Assembly (NCBI GenBank): GCA_016930735.1
Contig: JAFGGF010000213.1
Span: forward strand, 1 to 7,845
Origin: Prolixibacteraceae bacterium
Lineage (GTDB): Bacteria; Bacteroidota; Bacteroidia; Bacteroidales; Prolixibacteraceae
DNA: 7,845 nt
Direction of reading: 5' to 3'
Shown here: positions 5,979 through 7,845 of the stretch, piece by piece
Layout of the letters: each line of letters starts with the position of its first letter
Position numbering within the stretch: the first letter of the stretch is position 1
Notes under the pieces: model-generated
Database searches by the model: none
Seen by the model: only the letters and a program-made list of their open reading frames with translations
What the model was told of the DNA's origin: nothing
Made by a program: the position numbers and the translations under genes

Positions 5979-7340
5979 ATGAAGTCTATTAATCCGACAA
6001 CAGAGGAAGTGGTTCATGTTTATGAGCCTCTTTCAGACAAGGGGATCGAAAAAATAGTAAATTCAGTTGATAAAACATGGCATCACTGGCGAAGCACTTC
6101 TTTTTCCTACCGCTTTCAGTTAATGCAGAACCTGGCAAGTTTGCTTAAAAGCAACCGCGATCAGCTGGCTCGTACTATTTCTTTGGAAATGGGGAAGGTT
6201 TTGAAAGAATCCAAAGCTGAAATAGAAAAATGTGCCTGGGTTTGTGATTATTATGCAGTAAATGCCGAAAGTTTCCTGCAGGCAGAATCTGTTCCAACCG
6301 AAGCCGGGCAATCGTTTGTAAGTTTTCTGCCCTTAGGCACAATATTGGCCGTTATGCCATGGAATTTTCCTTTCTGGCAGGTTTTCCGTTTTCTTGCTCC
6401 GGCCCTGATGGCCGGTAATACTGCAGTGCTGAAACATGCAAGCAATGTTCAGGGTTGTGCAATGGCAATTGAAGAGTTAATCAGGGAAGCCGGTTTCCCT
6501 GAAAATGTTTTTCGGACACTCCTGATTAGCAGCGACAAGGTTGAAAATGTTATTAAACACCCGGCGATAAAAGCAGTTACATTAACAGGAAGTACACCTG
6601 CAGGGAAGGCTGTTGCTTCTTTGGCGGGAAGTGTGCTGAAGAAATGTGTCCTTGAACTTGGCGGAAGCGATCCGTACCTGATCCTGAAAGATGCTGATGT
6701 GGAAGAAGCTGCGCGTATTTGCACTTCTGCTCGACTTCTGAATGCAGGACAAAGCTGTATTGCGGCGAAACGGTTTATTGTGGTTGAAGATGTGTATTCC
6801 AAATTCCTTGAATATTTTACTCATTTTATGAGTCGAACAACTTTTGGTGACCCCTGTGATCCCGAAACCGATATCGGGCCGTTGGCAAGGATCGACCTGC
6901 GCGATGAATTACACAAACAGGTTCAGGACTCGGTTAATGCAGGGGCTGAAATAATTATTGGCGGTGAAATTCCTCATATAAAAGGAGCTTTTTATCCTCC
7001 GACAATCCTTGAGAATGTAAAGCCGGGAATGCCTGCTTATGATGAAGAACTTTTCGGGCCGGTGGCTTCGGTTATTAAAGTTTCAGATGAGGAAGAGGCC
7101 GTCCGTGTTGCAAACGATACTGTTTTTGGATTGGGCGCTGCAGTTTTTACCGGTAATTCTGAGAAGGGTACACGTATAGCCGAGATGAAACTTGATGCAG
7201 GCTGTTGTTTTGTTAATGATTTTGTAAAATCTGATCCTCGCCTGCCCTTTGGCGGTATCAAGGAAAGTGGGTTTGGACGTGAACTTTCTTCCTTTGGGAT
7301 CAGGGAGTTTGTTAATATCAAAACAGTAGTAGTAAAATAA
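5979..7340 (+). CDS. NAD(P)-dependent aldehyde dehydrogenase, Sad/YneI-like (succinate-semialdehyde type)
   Basis: The ATG at 5979 has AGGA just upstream and starts at the family's usual INPTTEE strand, so it is preferred to the TTG at 5958; the product is 453 residues. It oxidises an aldehyde to the acid with NAD(P)+. All catalytic elements are present: Asn129 (MPWNFPFWQ), Lys152 (LKHASNVQGCA), the coenzyme loop GSTPAGK at 204-210, general-base Glu226 (LELGGSDP), nucleophile Cys260 (GQSCIAAKR) and Glu357 (EELFGPV). The Glu-Cys spacing of 34 is standard. The short N-terminus and the LKHA.NV.GCA and GQSC.AAKRFIV blocks resemble the Sad/YneI succinate-semialdehyde dehydrogenase group rather than the longer GabD group. 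Substrate is inferred from that similarity only. Cytoplasmic, no signal peptide. It lies 117 bases after the pirin gene, enough room for its own promoter, and 23 bases before the GH2 gene. Confidence 0.93.
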   Translation: MKSINPTTEEVVHVYEPLSDKGIEKIVNSVDKTWHHWRSTSFSYRFQLMQNLASLLKSNRDQLARTISLEMGKVLKESKAEIEKCAWVCDYYAVNAESFLQAESVPTEAGQSFVSFLPLGTILAVMPWNFPFWQVFRFLAPALMAGNTAVLKHASNVQGCAMAIEELIREAGFPENVFRTLLISSDKVENVIKHPAIKAVTLTGSTPAGKAVASLAGSVLKKCVLELGGSDPYLILKDADVEEAARICTSARLLNAGQSCIAAKRFIVVEDVYSKFLEYFTHFMSRTTFGDPCDPETDIGPLARIDLRDELHKQVQDSVNAGAEIIIGGEIPHIKGAFYPPTILENVKPGMPAYDEELFGPVASVIKVSDEEEAVRVANDTVFGLGAAVFTGNSEKGTRIAEMKLDAGCCFVNDFVKSDPRLPFGGIKESGFGRELSSFGIREFVNIKTVVVK

Positions 7341-7363
7341 AACTGAATCTAAATAAATTTCTT

Positions 7364-7845
7364 ATGAAACGAACTAACCTGAAATTCGGAATGATCATGC
7401 TTTTGGGATCATTAATATTTTCCTGTAGTCAGAAAAATCAACAATTGAGTTTTCAACGGGAATTATCTTTTAATTCGGGATGGAAATTTTTAAAAGCCGC
7501 ACCGGAAAATGCACTGGAAATAAATTTTGACGATTCCGGCTGGCGTGATGTTGACCTGCCTCACGACTGGAGCATTGAAGACCTGCCTGAAAAAGAAGGT
7601 GTAAAACAAATTGGTCCCTTTTCAGAAGAAAGCGAGGGTGGTGCAGCCACAGGGCATGTTGTTGGCGGCATTGGCTGGTACCGGAAACATTTTACCCTGG
7701 AAAAATCGGATAAAGGAAAATTGGTTTCAGTGCTTTTTGACGGAGTTTATATGAATGCTGATTTCTGGATTAACGGAAATCACCTTGGAAACCATCCCTA
7801 CGGTTATACTGCATTTTCATTCGATCTGACAAATTGGTTAAAACC
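7364..7845 (+). CDS. Glycoside hydrolase family 2 lipoprotein (beta-galactosidase-like), 3' truncated by window edge
   Basis: The gene starts at ATG 7364 and is open to the window end, showing 160 residues. A lipoprotein signal is clear: MKRTNLKFGM, a hydrophobic core, and a lipobox LIFSC with lipidated Cys21. The residues after Cys (SQKNQQ) lack the acidic run of the Bacteroidota surface-export signal, so a periplasmic location is likely. The rest is the N-terminal sugar-binding jelly-roll domain of GH2: FNSGWKFL (36-43), DDSGWRDVDLPHDWSIED (56-73), the GGAATGHVVGGIGWYRKHF block (92-110) and FDGVYMNADFWINGNHLG.HPYGY (125-148). The catalytic TIM barrel lies outside the window, so activity and substrate cannot be confirmed; GH2 includes beta-galactosidases, beta-glucuronidases and beta-mannosidases, and this block order most resembles Bacteroidota beta-galactosidases. 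It may be co-transcribed with the dehydrogenase. Confidence 0.92.
   Translation, partial: MKRTNLKFGMIMLLGSLIFSCSQKNQQLSFQRELSFNSGWKFLKAAPENALEINFDDSGWRDVDLPHDWSIEDLPEKEGVKQIGPFSEESEGGAATGHVVGGIGWYRKHFTLEKSDKGKLVSVLFDGVYMNADFWINGNHLGNHPYGYTAFSFDLTNWLK

Noticed and set aside
6449..6802. 117-codon minus-strand open frame within the aldehyde dehydrogenase gene
   Set aside because: It lies entirely opposite a gene with all catalytic motifs, and its translation is Ser/Ala/Arg-rich with no recognisable domain; a codon-bias shadow.
7037..7321. 94-codon minus-strand open frame at the end of the dehydrogenase gene
   Set aside because: Same reasoning: low-complexity Ser/Pro-rich product opposite well-conserved coding sequence.

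Overview
The window looks like an ordinary chromosomal stretch from a Bacteroidota bacterium, most likely Bacteroidales/Marinilabiliales-like. The evidence is AT-rich DNA with A/T-rich ribosome-binding regions lacking strong Shine-Dalgarno sequences, Bacteroidota-type lipoproteins, the TPR / DUF4292 / EnvC-like gene order, and a glycoside hydrolase family 2 lipoprotein. The order-level placement is a guess from protein style, not a computed result. No rRNA, tRNA, CRISPR, transposase or attachment site was recognised.

Positions 1-2962 (+) hold a tightly packed envelope cluster: the 3' part of a TPR-repeat protein, a DUF4292 lipoprotein, and an EnvC-like coiled-coil/LytM protein whose zinc ligands are lost. 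This suggests the EnvC-like protein activates a peptidoglycan amidase rather than cutting peptidoglycan itself. Spacings are 5 and 41 bases, consistent with one transcript.

Positions 2971-4154 (-) hold a small two-helix membrane protein of unknown function and, upstream of it on the same strand, a Crp/Fnr-family regulator. The small gene converges on the EnvC-like gene with 8 bases between stop codons. The regulator has neither the cAMP-contacting Arg nor the Fe-S cysteine cluster of classic FNR, so its signal is unknown.

Positions 4155-4493 form the only long gene-free stretch, lying between the regulator and a divergent gene. It holds two inverted pairs of a GTTGTA-like word, a candidate minus-strand Bacteroidota promoter, and a 14-base Crp/Fnr-like imperfect palindrome overlapping that promoter.

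Positions 4494-7845 (+) hold an exported YceI-family lipocalin-like protein, a pirin with an intact metal site, a Sad/YneI-like aldehyde dehydrogenase with all catalytic residues, and the first 160 codons of a GH2 beta-galactosidase-like lipoprotein cut by the window edge. YceI and pirin are probably co-transcribed, and a role in stress or redox response under the divergent regulator is a reasonable inference. The dehydrogenase and GH2 gene are 23 bases apart and may share a transcript, but no joint pathway is evident. I found no clear novel system. The items most worth checking are the regulator/yceI intergenic region, the DUF4292 and EnvC-like pair, and the unknown two-helix protein.
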